Virus record (IMG/VR): IMGVR_UViG_3300020391_000001
Span: 1 to 59,212 of that record
Length of the DNA: 59,212 bases
Strand: one strand, 5' to 3'
Source of the DNA: a virus
Numbering within the stretch: the first letter of the stretch is position 1; every line of letters starts with the position of its first letter. The notes under the pieces were generated by a model, which worked only from the letters and a program-made list of their open reading frames with translations, made no database searches and was not told where the DNA came from. A program made the translations under genes and the position numbers. Shown piece by piece: positions 34,482-41,276 of this stretch.

Positions 34482-34620
34482 AAAGTGTAATCAACAAATT
34501 GCTATAATAATTTATGAATTATGTTATTTGTGTGCTGATTGTGCATTATTTAATATGGGAATACCTTTTAAAAAAATTATGGCTATTGAAGACAAAGGCT
34601 TAAGTAAGAGAAAACAATGA
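34447..34620 (+). CDS. Small zinc-finger-like protein
   Basis: 57 residues. RCEKCNQQ (CxxC) and YLCADCALF with ELCYLC supply two to three Cys pairs, enough for one zinc site. A basic tail follows (KGLSKRKQ). It overlaps the genes on both sides. It could be a small DNA-binding or anti-host factor; no family is recognised. Confidence 0.45.
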   Translation: MGKKKNDLVRCEKCNQQIAIIIYELCYLCADCALFNMGIPFKKIMAIEDKGLSKRKQ

Positions 34621-34712
34621 CAATTGGATATGGTTTAGGAATGTTAGGCATAAGTATAATTGCGTTAGCTATTGGAGCTACAATAGCTTATCTTATTATA
34701 AAAAAATTATGA
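34617..34712 (+). CDS. Micro membrane protein
   Basis: 31 residues, nearly all one hydrophobic segment (TIGYGLGMLGISIIALAIG, then ATIAYLII) ending KKL. Coupled by ATGA overlaps on both sides, which supports translation. It could be a small holin-like or superinfection protein, especially with a lipoprotein next to it. Confidence 0.4.
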   Translation: MTIGYGLGMLGISIIALAIGATIAYLIIKKL

Positions 34713-34843
34713 TCCACAAATTTAAATTTATTATTGTGGCCCTTGTATTTTGTTTGAGTCTATTAGGCTGCATAAAAGATTATGACATAAACCCAACAAC
34801 AACTATTATAAGAACATTAATCAAACATGACTCATCAACTTAA
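34709..34843 (+). CDS. Small lipoprotein
   Basis: 44 residues with a lipoprotein signal: basic start (MIHKFKF), hydrophobic core (IIVALVFCLSLLGC) and an LLGC lipobox with Cys21. The mature part is only ~24 residues. This resembles an Rz1-type outer-membrane spanin or a superinfection-exclusion lipoprotein. It overlaps the polymerase gene by 17 bases in another frame. Confidence 0.5.
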   Translation: MIHKFKFIIVALVFCLSLLGCIKDYDINPTTTIIRTLIKHDSST

Positions 34844-36695
34844 TTTTATTTATAACGATAGCGATTGGATAGCACCTGCAGAATATCCTGATTTATCAAA
34901 AGCAACAGAAATAGCGATTGATTTAGAAACAAAAGATCCAAACATAAAAACAAAAGGACCAGGCTGGGCTACGTTTGATGGCCAAATAGTGGGTTTTGCA
35001 GTAGCTGCACTTGGTCAACAATGGTATTTTCCTATCGCACATGATGCAGGAGGCAATATGGATTTATCTATCACCTGCGCATTTATGCAGGACATTTTAA
35101 GATTACCAGCAACCAAAATTTTTCATAATGCAAGTTATGATGTGGGTTGGTTATTAGTAAATGGTTTTGAGATAAGAGGTAAAATTGTTGACACGATGAT
35201 TGCTGCAGCTTTAATTAACGAAAACAGATTTAGTTTTAGTCTGAATGCGTGTGCTAAAGATTATTTAGGTGAAATTAAAAATGAAACTTTTTTAAATGAA
35301 AAAGCTAAAGAGTGGGGTATAGATCCAAAAGCTGATTTGTGGAAACTACCTGCTGGTTACGTTGGTTTTTATGCCGAGCAGGATGCAGGACTTACTTTAA
35401 GATTATGGGAAAGATTTAAATCCGAGATATCTAAACAAAGTTTGAATGATGTTTGGGATATGGAAATGGAATTACTACCTATTTTAATTGAGACAAGAAG
35501 AACAGGAATAAGAGTTGACGAAGCACAAGCTGCTAAGTTAAAAAAGGAATTCAAACAGAAAGAGTCTGAGGTTTTATATCAAATAAAATCTCAGACCACA
35601 CTTGATGTAGATATATGGGCAGCAAGAAGTGTTGCTCAAGTGTTTGACAGGATAGGCGTTGAGTACCCACGGACACCAAAAAGTGATGAGCCAAGTTTTA
35701 CCCAAAACTGGTTAGTAAACTGTGATAACCCGATAGCCCAACTAATAAGAGAAGCAAGAGAAATAAATAAATTCCATTCAACATTCATAGACTCCATTCA
35801 ACGTTATGTTCATAAAGGTAGAATACATTCGGAAATAAATCAACTAAGATCTGATCAAGGAGGAACAGTGTCTGGTAGACTATCTTATTCAAATCCCAAC
35901 CTGCAGCAGATACCAGCTCGTAATAAAGAATTTGGAAATAAAATTAGAAGTTTGTTTCTACCTGAAGAAGGTAGGCAATGGGGTAGTTTCGACTACTCAC
36001 AACAAGAGCCTAGGCTTGTTGCTCACTACGCTGCATCGGTAGACAATACGTTTGAAGGTGCAGCGGAGTTTATCGAAGCTTACAAAAACGAATCAGCTGA
36101 TTTTCACCAAATAGTGGCTAATATGGCAGAAATAACAAGAACTCAGGCTAAAACTATTAATCTAGGGCTATTTTATGGTATGGGAAAGGCTAAATTAGGT
36201 AAAGAATTAGGCATTTCTAAGGATAAAGCTGAAAATTTGCTAAGACAATACGGAGAAAGAGTGCCTTTTGTTAAAAGATTAGCAACTGATGTGTCTAACT
36301 CTGCCTCAAAGTATGGCTTTATTCGAACAATAAAGGGTCGTAAATGCCGATTTGATATGTGGGAGCCCTCTACCTTCGGAATGAACAAAGCGATGCAATA
36401 CGAGGAGGCTAAGGCCATATATGGTAATAACATTAGAAGAGCCTTTACTTATAAGGCCTTAAATAGACTAATTCAAGGATCTGCTGCTGATCAAACAAAA
36501 CAAGCTATGATTAATTGTTACAAAGCAGGCTTCAAACCACTTTTACAAATTCATGATGAATTATGTTTTTCATTAAATAATGAAAATGATATAACACAAG
36601 TAAAGGAGATAATGGAAAATGCAATTGAAACACTTAAAGTCCCAAGCAAAGTCGATGTCGCGATCGGTAAAAGCTGGGGTGAAGCCAAAGAATAA
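34827..36695 (+). CDS. polA: DNA polymerase, family A with 3'-5' exonuclease
   Basis: 622 residues. Exonuclease motifs: Asp32/Glu34 (IDLET), Asp105 (NASYD) and YAEQD with Asp186. Polymerase motif A FDYSQQEPR (Asp389), motif B RTQAKTINLGLFYG (Lys442) and motif C QIHDEL (Asp577). Leu446 stands at the E. coli Phe762 position, a variant reported as common in marine viruses and linked with slower or more accurate synthesis and possibly temperate life. No DnaJ-like insert is seen. No Shine-Dalgarno; it starts inside the lipoprotein gene. This is the phage replicative polymerase. Confidence 0.95.
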   Translation: MTHQLNFIYNDSDWIAPAEYPDLSKATEIAIDLETKDPNIKTKGPGWATFDGQIVGFAVAALGQQWYFPIAHDAGGNMDLSITCAFMQDILRLPATKIFHNASYDVGWLLVNGFEIRGKIVDTMIAAALINENRFSFSLNACAKDYLGEIKNETFLNEKAKEWGIDPKADLWKLPAGYVGFYAEQDAGLTLRLWERFKSEISKQSLNDVWDMEMELLPILIETRRTGIRVDEAQAAKLKKEFKQKESEVLYQIKSQTTLDVDIWAARSVAQVFDRIGVEYPRTPKSDEPSFTQNWLVNCDNPIAQLIREAREINKFHSTFIDSIQRYVHKGRIHSEINQLRSDQGGTVSGRLSYSNPNLQQIPARNKEFGNKIRSLFLPEEGRQWGSFDYSQQEPRLVAHYAASVDNTFEGAAEFIEAYKNESADFHQIVANMAEITRTQAKTINLGLFYGMGKAKLGKELGISKDKAENLLRQYGERVPFVKRLATDVSNSASKYGFIRTIKGRKCRFDMWEPSTFGMNKAMQYEEAKAIYGNNIRRAFTYKALNRLIQGSAADQTKQAMINCYKAGFKPLLQIHDELCFSLNNENDITQVKEIMENAIETLKVPSKVDVAIGKSWGEAKE

Positions 36696-36762
36696 AAAAG
36701 AACTTGAGGGATATTACTTTGACGGCAAGAAGTTACATGTCTTATATAAAACAAAACGTTAA
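36619..36762 (+). CDS. Small basic protein overlapping the polymerase end
   Basis: 47 residues in a different frame from the polymerase; ATG 36655 would give 35 residues. The part beyond the polymerase stop reads KKELEGYYFDGKKLHVLYKT, which looks like a genuine small beta protein. Its last four bases overlap the convergent gene at 36759. Confidence 0.45.
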   Translation: MQLKHLKSQAKSMSRSVKAGVKPKNKKELEGYYFDGKKLHVLYKTKR

Positions 36763-36872
36763 TCTTCTTTTGTATCTTCTTCCTGTTGTTCTTCTTTTTC
36801 TAATTCCTTTTCTGCTTCTTCTCTCAATTTTCTTAGTTCTTTATAATAGTTTGGGTGTTTCCATTCAAACAT
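36759..36872 (-). CDS. Small acidic coiled-coil protein
   Basis: 37 residues starting at 36872: FEWKHPNYYKELRKLREEAE and then a Glu/Lys-rich end (ELEKEEQQEEDTKED). A good ribosome site (AAGGAGAG) and an extended -10 promoter (36905-36910) lie upstream, so it is likely expressed despite its size. Its charge suits a DNA-mimic or anti-host factor, which is speculation. Confidence 0.55.
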   Translation of the reverse strand: MFEWKHPNYYKELRKLREEAEKELEKEEQQEEDTKED

Positions 36873-36904
36873 TTTTGCTCTCCTTATTTTTTTTTTTATT
36901 ACCT

Positions 36905-36910
36905 ATTATA
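36905..36910 (-). promoter_or_regulatory. Extended -10 promoter for the small acidic gene
   Basis: On the - strand the sequence is TGGTATAAT, a TGn-extended perfect -10. No good -35 is seen at 17 bp, as is usual for extended -10 promoters. The leader to 36872 holds a poly-A stretch and AAGGAGAG. The remaining gap to 37001 holds a TCGCA/TGCGA inverted repeat with a 16-nt loop (36963-36988) and nothing else I can name. Confidence 0.6.
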
Positions 36911-37001
36911 CCACGAGCAAATTTTAAGATTTTTATTTTATTGAATAGTAGACGACTCACAATCGCAGGGGTTCAATACTGGATGCGACAACGAATGCTT
37001 T

Positions 37002-37478
37002 TTAATGTTTTTCAAAATTTATTTTAAAAGCTAGTGAAATTCGTACTCCTTCGATAGGTGCAACACCTTTGTGTAATTTTTTAGAATCAAAAATTATTAA
37101 TCTATTTTGAACAAATTTAATTACTTCTTCATCTTTGATAATAAATTGACCTTTCTCTTTCAAATTTTCGCTTACCATTAATAAACAAGTAACATCACAC
37201 TTATCATAGTGAAAGGAACCTTCCATGTTTGGATGTTGAATATTTGCATAAACTTCATCTATTAAAATATTTTTAGTAAAAAAATTTTTTAATTTACTTA
37301 TTAAGTAAAGACTAAATGGTTCATAAGTGTTTAATTTAGAAATATAAAAATAATTGTTCTTATCCCCTGAATGAGACCTTTGACAAAAAAAATGAGGAGC
37401 AGAGTGTAGAAAAAAAGAATGTAAAAAATTAATTAAATCTTTTTCCAACCAATCGTCTATAATTTGAGTTTTAATCAT
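37002..37478 (-). CDS. 2OG-Fe(II) oxygenase (fourth intact type)
   Basis: 158 residues. The facial triad is visible: HYD in GSFHYDKCDVTCLLMVS, the distal His in FDSKKLHKGVAPIEG, and the Arg in GVRISLAFKINF. It is closer to prolyl-hydroxylase-like phage enzymes than to the pair at 5131. Part of the short - strand block. The start lacks a Shine-Dalgarno; an A+T-rich -10-like sequence lies 4-10 bases upstream. Confidence 0.75.
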   Translation of the reverse strand: MIKTQIIDDWLEKDLINFLHSFFLHSAPHFFCQRSHSGDKNNYFYISKLNTYEPFSLYLISKLKNFFTKNILIDEVYANIQHPNMEGSFHYDKCDVTCLLMVSENLKEKGQFIIKDEEVIKFVQNRLIIFDSKKLHKGVAPIEGVRISLAFKINFEKH

Positions 37479-37530
37479 TTTTATTTAGAGCGCATTAGTC
37501 TTAGGAAGAAAATTAGTTTTTTTAAAAAGC

Positions 37531-37719
37531 TTAACCTGCTTTTCGTAAAAGATCAACTTTTGCATCAATAACACTTTGTTCATTGATTTTGACCTTTACA
37601 TCTTTAAGTTCAATGTCGATCCACTTCATGTCAGTAGTCACTCTACCCTGAGACAATGCCTGTGTTGCCCACTTGGATTCCAACTGAAGTTTTTTCGCCA
37701 CTAGTTGTTGTAGAGACAT
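37531..37719 (-). CDS. Small hypothetical protein, - strand operon
   Basis: 62 residues, charged and helical at the start (SLQQLVAKKLQLESKWATQAL), then a beta-rich part (TTDMKWIDIELKDVKVKIN). It overlaps the next upstream gene by 77 bases in another frame. No family recognised. Confidence 0.5.
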   Translation of the reverse strand: MSLQQLVAKKLQLESKWATQALSQGRVTTDMKWIDIELKDVKVKINEQSVIDAKVDLLRKAG

Positions 37720-37909
37720 CTCTATCTACCTCTTCAAAGGTTAAGATTAAAATGTTGGGATCATGGAAACCAGCACCTTCAATCTCTGTTACAACTCTTG
37801 AATCAACCCTTTTTAAAAAACACTCAAGAGCGGCCTCATCGTTCTCAGCCTCAAGCATCTCATTAATATATATATTTTTATAGTTTGCTTGGACGCGATA
37901 TAGCTTCAT
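37643..37909 (-). CDS. Small hypothetical protein, - strand operon
   Basis: 88 residues. KLYRVQANYKNIYINEMLEAENDEAALECFLKRV resembles a small alpha/beta sensor-like fold. The C-terminal Ser/Thr/Gly-rich tail is encoded over the start of the gene at 37531-37719. One of the two may end or start elsewhere. Confidence 0.5.
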   Translation of the reverse strand: MKLYRVQANYKNIYINEMLEAENDEAALECFLKRVDSRVVTEIEGAGFHDPNILILTFEEVDRDVSTTTSGEKTSVGIQVGNTGIVSG

Positions 37910-37944
37910 GGAGTATTATATAACAAAATGTGACCACATTGCAA

Positions 37945-38220
37945 CTATGTAGCTTTGCCTTTTGGTTTTGGGGGTGGGACGACAGGTTCTTTTAATTCAA
38001 TTGGTTTGCATTCAAATTTTATAGCTATTCTGCTATTTTCTATATACTCACTGGTAAAGTCTTCAATTCGCTCTAATTCTCTAAAAGTGCCATAGGCAAT
38101 ACGATAACCAAATTCTATGCATTCTGTATGAGTATTAAAAGAATGCCCAGTGTAATTGTATGACGGACACTGGCCACTAAGCATAGAGCACATATATAAA
38201 ACCATGTAAAATTTAGTCAT
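37945..38220 (-). CDS. Small, possibly exported hypothetical protein
   Basis: 91 residues. A short hydrophobic N terminus (TKFYMVLYMCSMLSG), four Cys in the mature part region (GQCPSY, TECIEF, FECKPI) and a Pro-rich end (VVPPPKPKGKAT) suggest export or disulfides. AAGGA precedes the start. First gene of the - strand block, reading from the divergent promoter near 38250. Confidence 0.55.
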   Translation of the reverse strand: MTKFYMVLYMCSMLSGQCPSYNYTGHSFNTHTECIEFGYRIAYGTFRELERIEDFTSEYIENSRIAIKFECKPIELKEPVVPPPKPKGKAT

Positions 38221-38227
38221 AATATCC

Positions 38228-38255
38228 TTGCATATCCCATGAAAATAATTATATT
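38228..38255. promoter_or_regulatory. Divergent promoter region
   Basis: On the + strand, TTGCAT (38228-38233), 16 bp, TATATT (38250-38255) faces the genes from 38291. On the - strand a perfect TATAAT (complement of 38248-38253) faces the gene at 38220. The two -10 boxes overlap, so the two directions may compete. Confidence 0.55.
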
Positions 38256-38290
38256 AGGAGTATTAATAATAATAACAAAGAGGAGGCCGC

Positions 38291-38554
38291 ATGGCAATAG
38301 TGACAAACAGTTCAACATCAAGCACGGTTAAATATCAAGAACCACTTAAACTAACACCAGACCTTGAAGCCACAGATTTAGATGTAGCATTAGATAATCT
38401 TGCAAAAACTTTGGCAGGACTTTTAAAAAACATGGATGAGTTACAAACTAATCTGACTAAACTTACAGAACAAAATAAAAGATTAAAAAAAGCTGTGGTG
38501 CAATTATCAGATAGTCCAATGCAAGATTTGGAGAAGATACTTAATGAAAAGTAA
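38291..38554 (+). CDS. Small coiled-coil hypothetical protein
   Basis: 87 residues with a strong GAGGAGG site. Residues ~35-75 are a heptad helix (LDNLAKTLAGLLKNMDELQTNLTKLTEQNKRLKKAVVQL). The polar N terminus may be disordered. First gene of a + strand run of small accessory genes. Confidence 0.6.
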   Translation: MAIVTNSSTSSTVKYQEPLKLTPDLEATDLDVALDNLAKTLAGLLKNMDELQTNLTKLTEQNKRLKKAVVQLSDSPMQDLEKILNEK

Positions 38555-38798
38555 ATCCGAAACTTTTAAAAATTGGTGTCAACAGGTTGACAAGATTTTA
38601 GATCAATTACCTGCGCATGCAGTTAGTGGGCAACCATTAGAATATGCAGATGACGATTTTCAAAATTGTATGAAAAGATTACAACAATGTTCATTAAAGT
38701 TTGAAGATATGCCTATCTATATAATTAATGAAAAGGTAGCATCTGAACTTGTATATGATCAATTAAAAGGATTAGAAGATGAACAACCTGATTATTAA
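38544..38798 (+). CDS. Small acidic hypothetical protein
   Basis: 84 residues, overlapping the previous gene by 11 bases. KSKSETFKNWCQQVDKILDQLPAHA and QNCMKRLQQCSLKFEDMPIYIINEKVASELVYDQLKG are mostly helical. No family recognised. Confidence 0.5.
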   Translation: MKSKSETFKNWCQQVDKILDQLPAHAVSGQPLEYADDDFQNCMKRLQQCSLKFEDMPIYIINEKVASELVYDQLKGLEDEQPDY

Positions 38799-38886
38799 AA
38801 CAATTATTTGTGCATTGTTGTTTTTAATACCAGCGAAAATTTTATTAGTAATTTTTGGTGGTTTGTATTACATAACATTTTTTTAA
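38779..38886 (+). CDS. Micro membrane protein with two hydrophobic segments
   Basis: 35 residues: IIKTIICALLFLIPAKILLV and then IFGGLYYITFF, enough for one long or two short membrane passes. Starts 20 bases before the previous stop. Small membrane proteins among early genes can be holin-like or exclusion factors; no specific evidence. Confidence 0.4.
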   Translation: MNNLIIKTIICALLFLIPAKILLVIFGGLYYITFF

Positions 38887-38895
38887 GGAGAAAAT

Positions 38896-39108
38896 ATGGA
38901 CATAAACAAATGGAAGTCTTGTGCAGTTGATATCGAATCATATACAATAATTAGAGCGATGGGTTCAAATGGTTTTAGAAGACCAGGCAATATGATTGCA
39001 AAGTTGGTAGACGAAGAGATTAAGAAGATAGCAAAGAAAGAGGGCATACCTTATGCTAAAATGAAAGAGAACTTACTTAATCAAGGAAAGAAACTCTTGA
39101 ATGGGTAA
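38896..39108 (+). CDS. Small hypothetical protein, possibly DNA-binding
   Basis: 70 residues with AAGGAG upstream and a terminator directly after. A WKSCAVDIESYTIIRAMG start and two helices (GNMIAKLVDEEIKKIAKKEGIPYAKMKENLLNQGKKLL) suit a ribbon-helix-helix or small helical regulator. Family uncertain. Confidence 0.5.
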   Translation: MDINKWKSCAVDIESYTIIRAMGSNGFRRPGNMIAKLVDEEIKKIAKKEGIPYAKMKENLLNQGKKLLNG

Positions 39109-39123
39109 TAGCCTCCACTGGCG

Positions 39124-39154
39124 AAAAGGGGTCGGGAGACTGGCCCTTTTTTTT
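39124..39154 (+). terminator. Rho-independent terminator
   Basis: AAAAGGGGTC (39124-39133) can pair with GGCCCTTTT (39142-39150) with one mismatch or bulge, around GGGAGACT, and a T-run follows to 39154. It closes the small-gene operon 38291-39108. The remaining ~135 bases before 39292 hold a weak AAGTG/CACTT hairpin and no clear promoter. Confidence 0.75.
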
Positions 39155-39291
39155 CTTGCAATTAAATTTCAAATAAAATAATAATCAATTACGTATTCCT
39201 AAGCCTAAATGAGATAAGTGGGGCTTTCAAAACACTTTATTTTCACCGAACAACGAATCATAAAATTAACTTTTAATAAAAGGATTATTTT

Positions 39292-39543
39292 GTGGGTAAA
39301 GCTGTAAAAAAAGGCAGCGAAGAAGCATTAAATCAAGCTTTGGACAAGCTAGTAATGGTGTGTCCAAATAAAAAAACTTATGATGAGTTAACAAGTTTGA
39401 TGTTTCAGTTGTATTGTGGAAATGACTTTGGTTTAGGAAATTTTAGTCTTTCTTTCCTTGATAAGATCGAGGATAGATGGCGATCAGGACGTAAAACTGC
39501 TGCGCAAGCTAAAGGCATAAAACTGGTCGTTAAAAATGTATAA
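39292..39543 (+). CDS. Small hypothetical protein
   Basis: 83 residues from a GTG start with AAAAGGA upstream. GSEEALNQALDKLVMVCPNKKTYDELTSLMFQLYCGNDFGLGNFSLSFLDKIEDRWRSGRKTA is helical with a basic end. No family recognised. Its stop codon lies in the left arm of the inverted repeat at 39541. Confidence 0.5.
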   Translation: MGKAVKKGSEEALNQALDKLVMVCPNKKTYDELTSLMFQLYCGNDFGLGNFSLSFLDKIEDRWRSGRKTAAQAKGIKLVVKNV

Positions 39544-39588
39544 CCACGGTGTAATTTTTCCATATCATCTTTTCCCGCATCGTGGTTA
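39541..39588 (+). promoter_or_regulatory. Inverted repeat spanning stop and start codons
   Basis: TAACCACG (39541-39548) and CGTGGTTA (39581-39588) form a perfect 8-bp stem around 32 nt. The upstream stop codon is in one arm, and the candidate GTG/ATG starts of the next gene are in or beside the other, so folding could hide the start. It could regulate translation of the gene at 39588. Confidence 0.45.
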
Positions 39589-39815
39589 TGCGAATGAATA
39601 CAAAAGTCTCTAATAGATTATTAAAGCATTCTATTGTTCTGCTCACCGTTATGACAGGTGAAGAGAAGATGAACTATTTAGAACGTATGTGGGATTTGTA
39701 TATCGAGGTATACACCACTCCTAAATTTAGAAAAAAACCTTCACGGACTTATGAGATGGATAAATTAAAAGCTTATGACTTGTGCTCCAAGCTTACTAAA
39801 ATTTTTGGGCATTAA
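39588..39815 (+). CDS. Small basic hypothetical protein
   Basis: 75 residues if started at ATG 39588 (GTG 39582 and ATG 39594 are alternatives). TKVSNRLLKHSIVLLTVMTGEEKMNYLERMWDLYIEVYTTPKFRKKPSRTYEMDKLKAYDL is helical and basic. No clear ribosome site, and an inverted repeat covers the start. No family recognised. Confidence 0.45.
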   Translation: MRMNTKVSNRLLKHSIVLLTVMTGEEKMNYLERMWDLYIEVYTTPKFRKKPSRTYEMDKLKAYDLCSKLTKIFGH

Positions 39816-40200
39816 GTTGAGCCTAGAGATTACACGACCTAAAGCCTACGCTGAACAGAGATTGTTTCAGGCGATACTTGTGCAGGCCTTAGAAGATGCA
39901 ATTAATCCGTCTAATTTTAAAAAAGAAACGTATCATAAACATGATAGTCATTGTTGGTTTTTAAAAAATTCTGATGATTTTCAACGTGTGTGTTGGGGAG
40001 CTGAGATGGACCCAGACTTTGTACGTGGCGAATATAAGAAGTTGATTGAAATTGGTAAAATAAAGTTTACTAAATTACAATCTTCATGGATCCGTTATCG
40101 AGATTTGTATAAACGTTATCGTAATGCAAGTAATAAGGAAGAAAGAAGAGAGATTAGAAAATTAATTAATGAAGAAAATTTTGAAAGGTTAAAGGAGTAG
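39775..40200 (+). CDS. Hypothetical protein, conserved phage type
   Basis: 141 residues at most; the first 15-20 codons overlap the previous gene, so the true start may be later. EITRPKAYAEQRLFQAILVQALEDAI, HDSHCWFLKNSDDFQRVCWGAEMDPDFVRGEYKKL and a basic helical end form a pattern known from phage genomes, often upstream of terminase genes, with no known function. Followed by the iteron-bearing gap. Confidence 0.55.
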   Translation: MTCAPSLLKFLGIKLSLEITRPKAYAEQRLFQAILVQALEDAINPSNFKKETYHKHDSHCWFLKNSDDFQRVCWGAEMDPDFVRGEYKKLIEIGKIKFTKLQSSWIRYRDLYKRYRNASNKEERREIRKLINEENFERLKE

Positions 40201-40403
40201 TCACGGAGGTCTAATATATTTGATCCCTGGGGGAACTAACCAGAGAGCAAGTAAACCCCCAAGAATCGAGCAAAGAACGTGTATTAAACAAATAAACACA
40301 TATTCACTGTACACGAAAACCGGACACCGGACAAATAGAAAAATTTTACTATATAGATATCTCAGACTAATGATTAATAAAAAGTACCCCAGGGGGTAAA
40401 AGA

Positions 40404-40508
40404 GGTGTATCTGGTGTATCTAAACGTCTATTAGTCAATTATACCAATACTTTTAATCAATTTTAGTGGTGTATCTATGGTGTATCCGTGGTGTATCTAG
40501 GATACACC
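40404..40508. repeat. Iteron-like GGTGTATC repeat cluster
   Basis: Direct copies of GGTGTATC begin at 40404, 40413, 40468, 40479 and 40490, and an inverted copy lies at 40501-40508. The last three direct copies are 11 bp apart, one helical turn. The fifth and the inverted copy form a 10-bp perfect inverted repeat, GTGGTGTATC/GATACACCAC, with a 3-bp centre. Initiator and repressor sites look like this. I noticed no similar cluster elsewhere in the window. Confidence 0.8.
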
Positions 40509-40568
40509 ACTCTTGCGGGAACGCTATCGAAACTTTTTGGGGCTATTACTATAGGTTGAAATAATCTA

Positions 40569-40574
40569 TATAAT
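40569..40574 (+). promoter_or_regulatory. TATAAT box abutting ATG 40582
   Basis: Perfect -10 hexamer 7 bases before ATG 40582, which has no Shine-Dalgarno. The -35 is poor (TTACTA at about 17 bp), so an activator bound at the nearby repeats might be needed. It is a leaderless candidate. Confidence 0.45.
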
Positions 40575-40581
40575 AAAAATT

Positions 40582-40746
40582 ATGAACAAAAAACAAATTT
40601 ACGTTGTAGATATGATGAATCGATTCGGTAAGGATCGAATCAGAAGAGCATTAACTCAAAGAAGATTTAAAAATAAAAAAAAAGTTGAAGAACGTAAAAC
40701 AGGGCAAAAGAATTTTGGATTTAAAAAAGGTGGTATGAATAAATAA
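40582..40746 (+). CDS. Small basic protein before the small terminase
   Basis: 54 residues: IYVVDMMNRFGKDRIRRALTQRRF then a Lys/Arg-rich part and FGFKKGGMNK. The first half could be a helix-turn-helix-like unit. Starts without a ribosome site just after a TATAAT box and ends in a TAATG overlap with the terminase. A DNA-binding role at the adjacent repeats is a reasonable guess only. Confidence 0.5.
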   Translation: MNKKQIYVVDMMNRFGKDRIRRALTQRRFKNKKKVEERKTGQKNFGFKKGGMNK

Positions 40747-41276
40747 TGCCTGGTGGACTTAAAAAGAAATCATTAAGAACTGAACTTGATCTAACTCCTA
40801 AACAAAAAATGTTTGTAGAGATATACGTAAAAGATTGGGGATCAATTACACAAGCTGAAGCACTTAAACGTGCAGGCTATGTTTGTACTAATGAAAGAGA
40901 TTATGGATCTGTTGCATCTAGAATGTTATCCAGAAAGCATAGTCCACATATTGCAAATTATTTTGATAAATTATTTGATCTTGAAAAAAAGAAATACGAG
41001 AGTGACAACTTAAGAAGATTTAAAAGATTAGAACGAATTTCTGACAAAGCTGAGAAAGATAAACAATACGCTGCTGCTATAAATGCTGAATATAGATCAG
41101 GTCAATTAGCAGGCGCATATGTAGATCGTAAAGAAGTAACTGTCAGTGGTTTGGAGGGTATGTCACGTGAACAACTTGAGAAAAAACTTGAGGAACTGTC
41201 AAACAAGATCGATGGATACAACGCTAAAACAATCGAGATTGAGTCAGAGGACGTTACAGCAATTGAAAAAGGCTAG
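40746..41276 (+). CDS. Terminase small subunit
   Basis: 176 residues. LDLTPKQKMFVEIYVKDWGSITQAEALKRAGYVC is the N-terminal helix-turn-helix of the Terminase_2-type small subunit, with VASRMLSRKHSPHIANYFDKL next, a charged helical core, and GLEGMSREQLEKKLEELSNKI as the oligomerisation helix. It should recognise the packaging site and feed DNA to TerL at 44330. Unusually about 3 kb of other genes and repeats separates the two subunits. Confidence 0.8.
   Translation: MPGGLKKKSLRTELDLTPKQKMFVEIYVKDWGSITQAEALKRAGYVCTNERDYGSVASRMLSRKHSPHIANYFDKLFDLEKKKYESDNLRRFKRLERISDKAEKDKQYAAAINAEYRSGQLAGAYVDRKEVTVSGLEGMSREQLEKKLEELSNKIDGYNAKTIEIESEDVTAIEKG

Larger units (their letters stand above)
40201..40581. 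other. 380-bp non-coding control region (candidate origin or operator)
   Basis: No gene is seen. From left to right it holds a TGGGGG/CCCCCA hairpin (40228-40233 with 40256-40261), a tandem CCGGACA pair (40320-40333), the palindrome TACCCC-AG-GGGGTA (40385-40398), the GGTGTATC repeat cluster (40404-40508) and a perfect TATAAT at 40569. It is the longest gene-free stretch in the genome. The density of repeats and its position just before the small terminase suggest a replication origin, a packaging site or a regulator-binding region. Confidence 0.6.

Noticed and set aside
34827-36695. DnaJ-like insert in the DNA polymerase, as reported in one SAR116 phage group
   Set aside because: The exonuclease and polymerase motifs follow in normal spacing with no Cys-rich CxxCxGxG insert.
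36930-37005. tRNA-like sequence (GGGGTTCAATAC and a TTGTGAG loop-like stretch on the other strand)
   Set aside because: The T arm does not pair, and no acceptor or D arm can be drawn on either strand. Only a 5-bp TCGCA/TGCGA hairpin remains, so I do not call a tRNA or a tRNA-derived attachment site.
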